DNA of 64,000 nucleotides from Serratia fonticola (GTDB lineage Bacteria; Pseudomonadota; Gammaproteobacteria; Enterobacterales; Enterobacteriaceae): the NCBI RefSeq assembly GCF_006715025.1, contig NZ_VFMK01000001.1, forward strand, positions 3,968,001 to 4,032,000. The letters run 5' to 3'. Shown piece by piece: positions 53,883 to 62,033 of this stretch. The position numbers were made by a program, and so were the translations under genes. The number at the start of each line of letters is the position of its first letter. Position 1 is the stretch's first letter. Under the pieces are notes generated by a model. The model was given only the letters and a program-made list of their open reading frames with translations, made no database searches and was not told the DNA's origin.

Positions 53883-54842
53883 TCAACGATAGATACCGAC
53901 TGAAGGCGCATCGCCAACATAGCCGAAGCCGCGATACATCCCTTCACTGTTGAACGGCAACGCCACGTTGCCAAAGCGATCGATGGCAATCAGCCCGCCG
54001 CTACCGCCCATCGCCAGCAGCTTTTCCATCACCACTTTATCACTGGCCTGCTGCAGGCTTAATCCGGCATATTCAATCAACGCAGAAACGTCATAAGCTG
54101 CGACGCTACGCATAAAGACTTCACCGGTGCCGGTACTGGACACCGCCACCGTGGCGTTGTTGGCATAGCAACCTGCGCCAATAATCGGCGTATCGCCAAT
54201 GCGCCCAGCCTGCTTGTTGGTCATGCCACCGGTTGACGTGGCCGCAGCCAGGTTACCTAATACATCCAACGCCACCGCCCCTACGGTGCCAAACTTGCGA
54301 TCGGGATCCAAGGGATCGGCACTTTGTGCCGCCGCACCGTCGTGATCGAGCAACACCCGCCCCTGCTCCGCTTGGGCACGGTGCAGTTGGTCAAAACGTT
54401 CCTGGGTGAAGAAGAAATCGGCATCGACCATCTCCAGGCCGTGAGCAGCAGCAAACCTTTCCGCGCCTTCAGCCGCAAATAATACATGGCTACTGTTTTC
54501 CAGCACGGCACGCGCTGCCAGCACCGGGTTACGTATCCGGCTAACCCCGGCGACAGCACCGGCATCACAGGTGCGGCCATCCATCACGCAGGCGTCCAGC
54601 TCATGGGTCCCTTGATGGGTAAATACTGCCCCCTTCCCCGCATTGAACAGTGGGCACTCCTCCAACAACCTTACCGCCTCCGTGACCGCATCCAGCGCAC
54701 TGCCCCCTTGTGCCAAAATAGACTGGCCAGCAGCAACAATATCGGACAGCGCCTGAATATAGTGTTGTTCCTTTTCAGCACTCAATGCCGCACGGGTAAT
54801 TGCGCCCGCGCCACCATGAATGGCAATCACTGGTTTGCTCAT
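53883..54842 (-). CDS. iaaA: Isoaspartyl peptidase / L-asparaginase, Ntn hydrolase
   Basis: 319 aa from the ATG at 54842, which starts the family motif M-S-K-P-V-I-A-I-H-G-G-A-G; the frame runs on to 54992 without conservation. The precursor self-cleaves before Thr186 in F-G-T-V-G-A-V-A-L, giving the nucleophile Thr. G-N-A-G-K-G-A-V-like N-A-G-K-G-A-V and T-G-G-M-T-N-K are substrate-site segments. It hydrolyses beta-aspartyl dipeptides and releases amino acids from imported peptides, consistent with its place ahead of gsiABCD as in E. coli. The 293 bp upstream show no clear operator. Confidence 0.95.
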   Translation of the reverse strand: MSKPVIAIHGGAGAITRAALSAEKEQHYIQALSDIVAAGQSILAQGGSALDAVTEAVRLLEECPLFNAGKGAVFTHQGTHELDACVMDGRTCDAGAVAGVSRIRNPVLAARAVLENSSHVLFAAEGAERFAAAHGLEMVDADFFFTQERFDQLHRAQAEQGRVLLDHDGAAAQSADPLDPDRKFGTVGAVALDVLGNLAAATSTGGMTNKQAGRIGDTPIIGAGCYANNATVAVSSTGTGEVFMRSVAAYDVSALIEYAGLSLQQASDKVVMEKLLAMGGSGGLIAIDRFGNVALPFNSEGMYRGFGYVGDAPSVGIYR

Positions 54843-55135
54843 TGATGACACCCTATATTGTTCCTGCCAAGCCTGCCTACATTCGACAGATCTGATTAGC
54901 CGCCGTCTTTCTTGCCTACGGTGTAAAAAAACGGGGGAATACTGGACTATATTTAGCCCAACAAACGATGTAAAGCCTAAACTCGCTGACAAGCATTAAG
55001 CTTAGCCTGCTTAGAATATTTAGTGCATTACAAGAACTTAATGGAATAAAAACAGACTGTTATCTGGCGCTTGATTTACTGCTTATTACGCTCAAAGCCC
55101 CGATAATTGGCCCGTTTAAACGCGGCTAAAAAGAT

Positions 55136-55672
55136 TTAGAACCCCGAACCCGGTTGTTGCAGAAATTCCTGCTCTTCAGGAGTCGATTCCCGGCCTAATA
55201 TCGCGTTGCGATGCGGATAACGGCCAAAGCGGTCAATGATCGCTTTATGGCGTAATTCAAACTCCAGCTGATTAGCATTATTTAATTCGCGAAACAACGC
55301 TAAAGCCTGCTGGTGGATTATGGCCGATTCAGAATGCATAAAGGGCAAATAGAGAAAACCGCGCTGTTCAACCGTCAAGGTTTCACATAACCCACTGGCG
55401 ATCGCCTCTTGCGCCAATACCAGTGCCATGCCGTCACAGGAAAAGGAACGTGGCGTATTGCGAAACAGGTTACGACTGAACTGATCGAGCACGATGATCT
55501 CCGCCAGCCTCCCGGTGATAGTTTCACGCCAGTGCGCCAGTTCACCCCGTGCCGCCGCATGCCAAAGCTGGCCGAAGCGAGTATGCAGCAAGCGATCGAA
55601 CTCATCGTCCTTTTTGAACCACATCACCGGGTCAATCTCTTCGAACCAAAAATCCAGCACCTGCTTATGCAT
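55136..55672 (-). CDS. DUF924 family protein
   Basis: 178 aa from the ATG at 55672, which has A-G-G-A-G-A 5 bp upstream; the frame continues to 55756 through an ERIC-type end. Opening V-L-D-F-W-F-E-E-I-D-P, then D-E-F-D-R-L-L, L-A-E-I-I-V-L-D-Q-F-S-R-N-L-F-R and F-L-Y-L-P-F-M-H-S-E are the DUF924 signatures. This is an all-helical TPR-like fold. Its role is unknown. It is divergent from moeA. Confidence 0.87.
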   Translation of the reverse strand: MHKQVLDFWFEEIDPVMWFKKDDEFDRLLHTRFGQLWHAAARGELAHWRETITGRLAEIIVLDQFSRNLFRNTPRSFSCDGMALVLAQEAIASGLCETLTVEQRGFLYLPFMHSESAIIHQQALALFRELNNANQLEFELRHKAIIDRFGRYPHRNAILGRESTPEEQEFLQQPGSGF

Positions 55673-55699
55673 GCTTGTCTCCTGTGAGTTACTGCGCCA

Positions 55700-55725
55700 C
55701 TGCGGCTTAAAAGACGACGGGTATA
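55700..55725. repeat. Single ERIC-type end
   Basis: C-T-G-C-G-G-C-T-T-A-A-A-A-G-A-C-G-A-C-G-G-G-T-A-T-A matches one terminal arm of the ERIC-like elements above. The opposite arm is absent, so it is a truncated copy. It lies between the DUF924 gene and moeA. Confidence 0.55.
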
Positions 55726-55808
55726 GAGCGTTCTCCCACTCGGCGTTATCTGCCATAATAACCCCACTTTGCTGAAAAATTCGCGCACGCTGATACGGAG
55801 TTTTGTTT

Positions 55809-57047
55809 ATGGATCATTGCCATACTTCTGACCTTATTTCTCTTGAGCAAGCACTGGAGAAAATGCTCTCGCAGGTTACGCCATTGCAGCAGGCTGAATC
55901 CATCGCGTTGCCACACGCTGCCGGGCGTATCACTGCCGCCCCGGTGATCTCCCCAATTGATGTCCCCCCTTTCGCCAACTCCGCGATGGATGGCTACGCG
56001 GTCCGGATTAGCGAATTGAACGGTAACATGCCGTTGCCGGTAGCAGGTAAAGCCTTTGCCGGTGCGCCATTCAGCGATGCGTGGCCTGCGGATTCATGCG
56101 TGCGCATCATGACCGGAGCCCCAATTCCGCCGGGTGCCGATGCGGTAATCATGCAAGAACAAGCGGAAGTCAGCGAAGCTGGCGTGCGTTTCAACGCGCC
56201 GGTGCGAGCAGGACAGAATATCCGCCTGGCAGGCGAAGACATTCTGCAGGGCGCCAGCGTGTTGCCTGCCGGGGTAAAACTGGGGGCGGCACAACTGCCG
56301 TTGCTGGCCTCACTGGGCGTTGCCGAGGTTGAGGTGATACGTAAGCTGAAAGTGGCGGTCTTTTCCACCGGTGACGAACTGCAACCCGTCGGCCAGCCAT
56401 TACAAGCCGGACAGATTTACGACACTAATCGTTTTGCTGTGCGCCTGATGCTGGAACAGCTTGGTTGCACGGTGATCGATCTGGGCATCATCCGTGACGA
56501 TCAAGACGCCTTACGCGCCGCCTTTGCCAAAGCAGACAGCGAAGCCGACGTGGTAATCAGCAGCGGCGGTGTTTCCGTCGGAGAGGCTGACTACACCAAG
56601 CAGATGCTGGATGAACTCGGCAATGTCAGCTTCTGGAAACTGGCCATCAAACCGGGTAAACCTTTTGCCTTTGGCAAACTCCAACATGCCTGGTTCTGTG
56701 GCCTGCCGGGCAATCCGGTTTCTGCCGCCCTGACCTTCTACCAACTGGTGCAGCCACTGTTGGCGAAACTGGCGGGGCACAGCACATGGCAGTTGCCGCC
56801 ACGCCTGAAGGCGCGCGCCCTGACGCCACTGAAAAAGACCCCTGGTCGCCTGGACTTCCAACGCGGTATCTTCAGCAGCAACGCTGCGGGTGAGTTGGAA
56901 GTGAGCACCACTGGCCATCAGGGTTCGCACGTGTTCAGTTCCTATAGCCAGGGCAACTGCTTTATCGTGCTGGAGCGCGAACGGGGTTCGGTAGCAGCTG
57001 GCGATATAGTGGAGATCGAACCTTTCAACGCCCTGCTGAGGAACTGA
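55809..57047 (+). CDS. moeA: Molybdopterin molybdenumtransferase MoeA
   Basis: 412 aa from the ATG at 55809 (C-G-G-A-G lies 8 bp upstream; a TTG two codons earlier is less likely). MoeA domains are in order: V-P-P-F-A-N-S-A-M-D-G-Y-A, I-M-T-G-A-P-I-P-P-G-A-D, the gephyrin-like MPT-binding V-V-I-S-S-G-G-V-S-V-G-E-A-D-Y (about 252-266) and the C-terminal W-F-C-G-L-P-G-N-P-V-S-A. It inserts molybdate into adenylylated molybdopterin. It is coupled to moeB with a 2-bp gap. Confidence 0.96.
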   Translation: MDHCHTSDLISLEQALEKMLSQVTPLQQAESIALPHAAGRITAAPVISPIDVPPFANSAMDGYAVRISELNGNMPLPVAGKAFAGAPFSDAWPADSCVRIMTGAPIPPGADAVIMQEQAEVSEAGVRFNAPVRAGQNIRLAGEDILQGASVLPAGVKLGAAQLPLLASLGVAEVEVIRKLKVAVFSTGDELQPVGQPLQAGQIYDTNRFAVRLMLEQLGCTVIDLGIIRDDQDALRAAFAKADSEADVVISSGGVSVGEADYTKQMLDELGNVSFWKLAIKPGKPFAFGKLQHAWFCGLPGNPVSAALTFYQLVQPLLAKLAGHSTWQLPPRLKARALTPLKKTPGRLDFQRGIFSSNAAGELEVSTTGHQGSHVFSSYSQGNCFIVLERERGSVAAGDIVEIEPFNALLRN

Positions 57048-57049
57048 AG

Positions 57050-57808
57050 ATGCTACCGGAATTAACCGATGCAGAAACGCTGCGCTATAACCGCCAGATT
57101 GTGCTGCGGGGCTTCGACTTCGACGGCCAGGAAAAACTGAAAGCAGCTCATGTGCTGATCGTCGGGCTGGGTGGCTTGGGTTGTGCTGCGGCGCCTTATC
57201 TGGCTGCCGCCGGCGTCGGCCATCTGACATTGGTTGATTTCGACACCGTGTCACTTTCCAACCTGCAGCGCCAAATCCTGCACCGGGATGCGCGTATAGG
57301 CATGGCGAAAGTGGCCTCCGCACGCAGCGAACTGAGCGCGATAAATCCGCATATCCGAATCGATACCCTGGACACGCAGTTGGATGACCAGCAAATGGCG
57401 GCACAGATTGCTATCTGTGATGTGGTACTGGACTGTACCGATAATGTGGCCACCCGCGACACACTCAACCGCCTTTGCTACACGCAGCATAAGCCACTGA
57501 TTTCCGGTGCAGCTATCCGTATGGAAGGCCAGCTCAGCGTTTTTACCTACCAACCAGATGAGCCCTGCTATCGCTGCCTCAGCCGACTGTTTGGCGAAAA
57601 CGCCCTGACCTGCGTCGAAGCCGGTGTCATGGCGCCGCTAGTGGGTACCATTGGTACACTGCAAGCGATGGAAGCCATCAAGCTGCTGGCCAACTACGGT
57701 CAACCGCTGATCGGCAAGTTGTTGATGTTTGACGCCATGAGTATGCAGTTTCGCGAGATGAAGCTACCGAAAAACCCGCAATGTGAAGTGTGTGGCGTTA
57801 ACGCCTGA
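57050..57808 (+). CDS. moeB: MoeB, molybdopterin-synthase adenylyltransferase
   Basis: 252 aa E1-like enzyme. The ATP-binding G-L-G-G-L-G is at residues 39-44; the arginine finger region is S-N-L-Q-R-Q-I-L-H; the D-C-T-D-N motif follows; C-Y-R-C and C-E-V-C are the zinc pairs. It adenylylates the C-terminal glycine of MoaD for sulfur transfer. It follows moeA by 2 bp, as in E. coli. Confidence 0.96.
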   Translation: MLPELTDAETLRYNRQIVLRGFDFDGQEKLKAAHVLIVGLGGLGCAAAPYLAAAGVGHLTLVDFDTVSLSNLQRQILHRDARIGMAKVASARSELSAINPHIRIDTLDTQLDDQQMAAQIAICDVVLDCTDNVATRDTLNRLCYTQHKPLISGAAIRMEGQLSVFTYQPDEPCYRCLSRLFGENALTCVEAGVMAPLVGTIGTLQAMEAIKLLANYGQPLIGKLLMFDAMSMQFREMKLPKNPQCEVCGVNA

Positions 57809-57839
57809 CGCTCTGCAAGGATGCATAAACCCACCAACC

Positions 57840-58436
57840 ATGTTTATTTATCGCAAACGGAGCGTGTTACGCTCCGCCACCAGTAAAATAAAGCAGTTAG
57901 GATTCAAAGGCTTTTTCGTCATCACCCTGGTATTGGCCTATTTGGCGCTGATGTTCTTCAGTTTCCGTTTTCGCTTTAGCGTTTTTCTTTATGACTGGGT
58001 GCCACAGTGGACAACCGCACTGACCGCAGGCGCCATTGGCGGTTTATGGTGCGCCTGGAAAATGCTCGCTCAGCTGAGGATGGAAAATAAACCGTTCGGG
58101 GATATCCTGCAGCCCTTCTTTGGTGGTATGTGCCTCTTTGGCATGCCTGGGTTGATGTACCATGATTATGTAGTGTGGTTTTTCCCGGAAAACACGGTCA
58201 GTTACGTCACCGATTATGATGTCATTTTCCCTGGCCCCTCACGGGGTAAAAGCAGCCGCTGCGAAGCCGGTTTGCAAATCAAAGACAAAACTCTGGGGCA
58301 TTGGATCACACTTTGCTCGTCGAAAGAAGAACTACGCCAGCGCCGCCAGCAAGGTATGGATGGGATATACGTGGTTGAGCAGGTTAACCGCTATGGCGTG
58401 CGACTGATCGACACCGAGTTCACCTGGAAGCAGTAA
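57840..58436 (+). CDS. Hypothetical membrane protein downstream of moeB
   Basis: 198 aa from the ATG at 57840. I do not recognise the family. It has a basic N-terminus, a membrane segment at about residues 22-42 (G-F-F-V-I-T-L-V-L-A-Y-L-A-L), a second at about 58-75 and perhaps a third short one near 90-105 (G-G-M-C-L-F-G-M-P-G), then a soluble C-terminal half of about 90 residues with S-R-C-E-A-G and I-T-L-C-S-S-K-E-E-L. The ribosome site is weak. It starts 31 bp after moeB and ends at the terminator shared with ybiT, so it may be the third gene of the moe operon. GC-rich, hence native in composition. Confidence 0.65.
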   Translation: MFIYRKRSVLRSATSKIKQLGFKGFFVITLVLAYLALMFFSFRFRFSVFLYDWVPQWTTALTAGAIGGLWCAWKMLAQLRMENKPFGDILQPFFGGMCLFGMPGLMYHDYVVWFFPENTVSYVTDYDVIFPGPSRGKSSRCEAGLQIKDKTLGHWITLCSSKEELRQRRQQGMDGIYVVEQVNRYGVRLIDTEFTWKQ

Positions 58437-58459
58437 AAAAATAGGCCGTCGAGACGGCC
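58435..58459 (-). terminator. Intrinsic terminator of ybiT
   Basis: The stem G-G-C-C-G-T / A-C-G-G-C-C with a 4-nt loop (58444-58459) is followed on the minus strand by U-A-U-U-U-U-U-U-U (58435-58443). It also faces the end of the convergent membrane protein gene. Confidence 0.85.
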
Positions 58460-58481
58460 CATGATTTTAGCGAGTGCGGGA

Positions 58482-60074
58482 TCAGACAATCCCTTGGCTA
58501 CGCAGATAGTCTTCGTAGTTGCCGGTAAAGTCGATCACCTTGTTCGGGGTGATTTCCAGAATGCGGCTAGCCAGCGAGCTGACGAACTCACGGTCGTGGG
58601 AAACGAAGATCAACGTACCTTCATACATTTCCAACGCCATGTTCAGTGATTCGATGGATTCCATATCCATGTGGTTGGTCGGCTCATCCATGATCAGGAT
58701 ATTCGGGCGCTGCATCATCAGCTTGCCGAACAGCATGCGGCCTTTCTCACCACCGGAAAGCACTTTCACGCGCTTTTTGATATCGTCCTGGCTGAACAGC
58801 AGGCGACCGAGAACGCTGCGAACCGCTTGTTCGTCGTCCTTCTCCTGTTTCCATTGGCTCATCCAGTCGAATACGCTCAGGGTGTCATCGAATTCATATT
58901 CGTGATCCTGCGCGTAGTAACCGATCCTGGCGTTTTCAGACCATTTCACGCTGCCGTTATCCGGCTCCAGATCGCCGACCAGCGTTTTCAGCAAGGTAGA
59001 TTTACCGATACCGTTAGCCCCCAGGATGGCGACCTTTTCACCCACTTCAACCATCAGGTTAAGCTTGCTGAACAGCGGGCCGTTGTCGAACCCCTTGGTC
59101 AGCGCTTCGACTTCCAGCGCGTTACGGAACAGCTTCTTATCCTGTTCAAAACGGATAAACGGGTTCTGGCGGCTAGAGGCTTTTACCTCCTCCAACTGGA
59201 TCTTGTCGATCTGACGGGCACGGGACGTTGCCTGTTTGGATTTGGAGGCGTTGGCACTGAAGCGGCTAACGAATGACTGCAGTTCGTTGATCTGCGCCTT
59301 CTTCTTGGCGTTATCTGCCATCAGACGCTCACGCGCCTGGGTTGCCGCCGTCATGTACTCGTCATAGTTGCCGGGATAGACACGCAGTTCGCCGTAGTCC
59401 AGATCCGCCATATGCGTACAAACCATGTTCAGGAAGTGACGGTCGTGCGAAATGATGATCATGGTGCTGTTACGTTCGTTCAGCACCTGCTCCAGCCAGC
59501 GAATGGTATCGATGTCCAGGTTGTTGGTCGGTTCGTCGAGCAGCAGGATTTCTGGGTCGGAGAACAGTGCCTGCGCCAGCAAAACACGCAGTTTGAAACC
59601 CGGAGCGATTTCGCTCATCGGGCCGTAATGCTGTTCTACCGGGATCCCTACGCCAAGCAGCAGTTCACCGGCGCGTGCCTCCGCGGTATAACCGTCCATC
59701 TCGCCATAGGCCACTTCCAGATCGGCTACTTTATAGCCGTCTTCTTCGCTCATCTCCGCCAAGGCGTAAATGCGATCGCGCTCTTCCTTCACCGCCCACA
59801 GTTCGGTGTGGCCCATGATCACGGTATCGAGCACGCTGAATTGTTCAAAAGCGAACTGATCCTGGCGCAGTTTACCCAGACGCTCATTTGGATCCAGGAA
59901 CACGTTACCGCCGCTCGGCACCAGGTCGCCGCCGAGGATTTTCATGAACGTCGATTTGCCGCAGCCGTTGGCTCCGATCAAACCATAGCGGTTACCGCCG
60001 CCAAACTTGACAGAGATGTTTTCAAACAACGGTTTACTGCCGAACTGCATGGTGATGTTGTTAGTGCTTAACAC
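58482..60074 (-). CDS. ybiT: YbiT, ABC-F family ATPase
   Basis: 530 aa, the E. coli YbiT length. Two ABC domains without membrane segments: Walker A G-A-N-G-C-G-K-S (about 34-41) and G-A-N-G-I-G-K-S; the second signature is L-S-G-G-E-K-G-R-M; Walker B is L-L-L-D-E-P-T-N-N and I-M-D-E-P-T-N-H. The inter-domain linker with S-R-F-S-A-N-A-S-K-S is the P-site tRNA-interaction motif region of ABC-F proteins, which act on ribosomes. The start codon is GTG (60072-60074). The first codons and the upstream region are duplicated at 61372-61450. Confidence 0.95.
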   Translation of the reverse strand: MLSTNNITMQFGSKPLFENISVKFGGGNRYGLIGANGCGKSTFMKILGGDLVPSGGNVFLDPNERLGKLRQDQFAFEQFSVLDTVIMGHTELWAVKEERDRIYALAEMSEEDGYKVADLEVAYGEMDGYTAEARAGELLLGVGIPVEQHYGPMSEIAPGFKLRVLLAQALFSDPEILLLDEPTNNLDIDTIRWLEQVLNERNSTMIIISHDRHFLNMVCTHMADLDYGELRVYPGNYDEYMTAATQARERLMADNAKKKAQINELQSFVSRFSANASKSKQATSRARQIDKIQLEEVKASSRQNPFIRFEQDKKLFRNALEVEALTKGFDNGPLFSKLNLMVEVGEKVAILGANGIGKSTLLKTLVGDLEPDNGSVKWSENARIGYYAQDHEYEFDDTLSVFDWMSQWKQEKDDEQAVRSVLGRLLFSQDDIKKRVKVLSGGEKGRMLFGKLMMQRPNILIMDEPTNHMDMESIESLNMALEMYEGTLIFVSHDREFVSSLASRILEITPNKVIDFTGNYEDYLRSQGIV

Positions 60075-60131
60075 AGCGCTCGCTCTTCATTTCATTAGGA
60101 ATGTGATTTGGCGCGCATTATGCCATAACGG
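60053..60131. repeat. Direct repeat, left copy (ybiT start region)
   Basis: 79 bp covering the first codons of ybiT and its upstream region; 74 of 79 positions equal 61372-61450 by hand alignment. Weaker similarity extends about 30 bp further. The distance between copies is 1319 bp. Confidence 0.85.
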
Positions 60132-60244
60132 CGGTCAGAGATCGCGGGGATTTTTGGTTGATATTTGAGCACAGGTCAGCATTAACCGGAATATGCACAA
60201 TAACCATACAAATCGCAATGTCATATCAGCACTTATCTGTGATT

Positions 60245-60274
60245 ATTAGTCTGCCACGAGTAAAGCAGACTAAT
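60245..60274. terminator. Terminator hairpin at the end of the small membrane protein gene
   Basis: A perfect 10-bp stem A-T-T-A-G-T-C-T-G-C / G-C-A-G-A-C-T-A-A-T with a 10-nt loop overlaps the stop codon of the 66-aa gene. The T-run lies on the plus-strand side (G-A-T-T-T-T-T). Confidence 0.6.
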
Positions 60275-60470
60275 GATTTTTATCAATGGGTATAATGTAA
60301 GTTAATGCGATTGAAACAATTATTGTGCCACTGATGTAAAGCACCCTCTCCATTATTGTGTCAAAATGAAAAAAGAAATAAACGCACAACACCAAACAAA
60401 TGGAACCTAGCAAGTGAATCAACGTGTTTGCTATTGTGAAACACACTTTGTCTTTAAATTTATTTCCCAT
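60270..60470 (-). CDS. Small membrane protein, immunity-like (unknown)
   Basis: 66 aa from the ATG at 60470, preceded by A-A-A-G-A-G-G; a TTG six codons upstream is the alternative. Two membrane segments are visible, about residues 14-34 (T-L-I-H-L-L-G-S-I-C-L-V-L-C-V-Y-F-F) and 42-60 (V-L-Y-I-S-G-T-I-I-V-S-I-A-L). No family recognised. Its start overlaps by 11 bp the end of the repaired reading frame upstream, which implies translational coupling. A small membrane protein coupled to a larger accessory protein is typical of immunity to membrane-acting toxins; here that is inference. AT-rich, unlike ybiT. Confidence 0.6.
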   Translation of the reverse strand: MGNKFKDKVCFTIANTLIHLLGSICLVLCVYFFFHFDTIMERVLYISGTIIVSIALTYIIPIDKNH

Positions 60471-61112
60471 TAACCTCTTTCTCCACAAGTGATACTATTT
60501 TATTAAACGGTTCTTGACCCTGTTTCTGTCTAACAGAGAGAGCATCAATAAACGGATCAACAAATGGTTGAATCAAGAAATAAAGAAAGTCTAAATCGCC
60601 TTTGTGTCTGAGAGCATAGTACACAGGGAGATTTTAGCTTTCAACTCTTCTGACTTGTAAATGCTTCTTGTCGCCAGCCCACCAGTCAACAAAATAGTGC
60701 TAACTGCGCCAGTTCTAAACCCTAATAGTCTAGAATAGACTGCTGTTTTAAGAATTATGTTTGCTAGTTTACCACTAAGATATGCATTTGTGATCATCCT
60801 TCCTGCTATAGAGCCAACAGTCTTTGCATAAATTGAATCTTGTTTTTCTTTAGATACATTGCTATTAAAATCATCAAGCACGGTTTTAATGCTTTCAACT
60901 AGATTTTCATTCTCAAGTATACCGCACTTAATAGCTTTAATCATTCGCATCGTGTCACCCTGATTGCGAGATCTATTCTCTATGTCAATATACCCATAAG
61001 CAAGATAACCAAAATCAATAGGCACACTTGCTACTCCATGTGCTAGTCCTACGAGCATCTCTGGCGTTAGTATTACCTGCGCTATTCGCTTAGCTATTGC
61101 TTGATATTCCAT
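60460..61112 (-). pseudogene. Frameshifted accessory gene, possible toxin/effector (unknown)
   Basis: The intact frame from the ATG at 61112 encodes 173 aa and stops at 60591, but its last 13 or so residues are not protein-like. Adding one base in the T4 run at 60632-60635 joins it to a second open frame (L-P-V-Y-Y-A-L-R-H-K-G-D-L-D-F-L-Y ... ending at 60460), giving about 217 aa. The first part has M-E-Y-Q-A-I-A-K-R-I-A-Q, A-S-V-P-I-D-F-G-Y, then a glycine-rich hydrophobic stretch (G-R-M-I-T-N-A-Y-L-S-G-K-L-A, S-T-I-L-L-T-G-G-L-A) that could insert into membranes. G-G-A-G lies upstream of the ATG. Either a real loss-of-function mutation or a sequencing error. Arrangement resembles small T6SS effector/immunity pairs of Serratia; not proven. 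Confidence 0.55.
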
Positions 61113-61371
61113 ATCATCATCATCTCCTTTTTGAAGCAGCCATCATACAATATGATTAATATGTTATCAATTTGTGTCGTTTTTCGCATGAACTTGTCTT
61201 TCTGCATAGGTATTTACTTTATTTTCTCAGCATAAATTTGCTGTTACCTTCCGTGCATAGACAGACAAGCGAAGATGTTTCGCGAGCAGACCAAGACCAT
61301 AAAGTGTAACCTTGCAAACATGATATTTAGCAGGTGTTTTATCTATGGCTTTTATATATGAAACAACATTG
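61113..61371. other. AT-rich upstream region of the accessory gene pair
   Basis: No gene is seen. It must contain the promoter of the frameshifted gene. Composition is clearly lower in GC than ybiT or cynR. Confidence 0.4.
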
Positions 61372-61450
61372 TGATGTTGTTAGTGCTTAACACAGCGCTA
61401 GCTCTTCATTTCATTTTAAATGTGATTTGGCGCGCATTATGCCATAATGG
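61372..61450. repeat. Direct repeat, right copy (truncated ybiT start region)
   Basis: Duplicate of 60053-60131. It keeps the GTG start and the first seven following codons of ybiT, then diverges and stops after a few codons, so it is a non-functional 5' fragment. The stretch 61451-61594 after it shows nothing else recognisable. Confidence 0.85.
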
Positions 61451-61594
61451 AAATAAGATATTGCGGAGATTTTGGCTATGTTTTTGAACAAATGTAAAAC
61501 GCGGTACTATACAGATGTTACCTCGCCTGAAGTAAATGACCTGAAGCAATAACCGATAAGGAATGCATTAACGTTAGGGTCTATTGATCTAGAT

Positions 61595-61623
61595 ATCAAG
61601 CACACATTAAAAGTGTGCTTGAT
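61595..61623. terminator. Hairpin after the DUF1240-like gene
   Basis: A perfect 11-bp stem A-T-C-A-A-G-C-A-C-A-C / G-T-G-T-G-C-T-T-G-A-T with a 7-nt loop, 5 bp beyond the stop codon on the minus strand. The plus side is followed by A-G-T-T-T-T. Confidence 0.7.
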
Positions 61624-61628
61624 AGTTT

Positions 61629-62033
61629 TCATTGTGAACATAGCATTATATCTTTTACGTATTTATTGGGTTCCATCCAGGACCCTTTCTGGCATACTGT
61701 ATAGCCATGACTATTAAGATTACTGCTAAGATATAATGAGACAATCAAAGAAAATGCCGCCCCAAAAAATGCCAGAATAGTTAATTCGTTAGCTAATTTA
61801 TTATTCATTACGGGGATTTTATTTTTTATAACACAATAAAATGCCAAGTATGAAAAGTAAAGCAGCAAAGGTGTTCCAAATATCATCAACCCTAATTTCC
61901 ATGAGAAGATAATAACATCACTCAATTTAAAAAAAGCCAAATATTCACTTAGAGAAAACCAACCAATCCATAGCGAAAACAACAAAAGAAAGACTGCAAG
62001 TATACTAACTAACGGCCGGTTTATTTTAACCAC
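61629..62033 (-). CDS. Small polytopic membrane protein, DUF1240-like
   Basis: 134 aa with four membrane segments (about 9-29, 40-66, 86-104) and a C-terminal extracytoplasmic tail with two cysteines (G-Y-T-V-C-Q-K-G-S-W-M and I-M-L-C-S-Q) around P-N-K-Y-V-K-D. The tail G-Y-x-x-C ... S-W-M-x-P-N-K-Y-V recalls the DUF1240 family of Yersinia and relatives as I remember it; this needs a profile search. Function unknown. AT-rich, so probably part of the same accessory region as the pair at 60270-61112, although outside the direct repeats. It has its own hairpin terminator. Confidence 0.65.
   Translation of the reverse strand: MVKINRPLVSILAVFLLLFSLWIGWFSLSEYLAFFKLSDVIIFSWKLGLMIFGTPLLLYFSYLAFYCVIKNKIPVMNNKLANELTILAFFGAAFSLIVSLYLSSNLNSHGYTVCQKGSWMEPNKYVKDIMLCSQ

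Noticed and set aside
54843..54992. N-terminal extension of IaaA
   Set aside because: The family starts at the M-S-K-P-V-I motif; the upstream residues are not conserved.
56511..57404. 297-aa minus-strand ORF opposite moeA/moeB
   Set aside because: Antisense shadow of two certain genes with a low-complexity R/P/H-rich translation.
60632..60635. Programmed -1 frameshift site
   Set aside because: The sequence around the shift is not a canonical X-XXY-YYZ slippery heptamer and no pseudoknot is apparent by eye; mutation or sequencing error is simpler.
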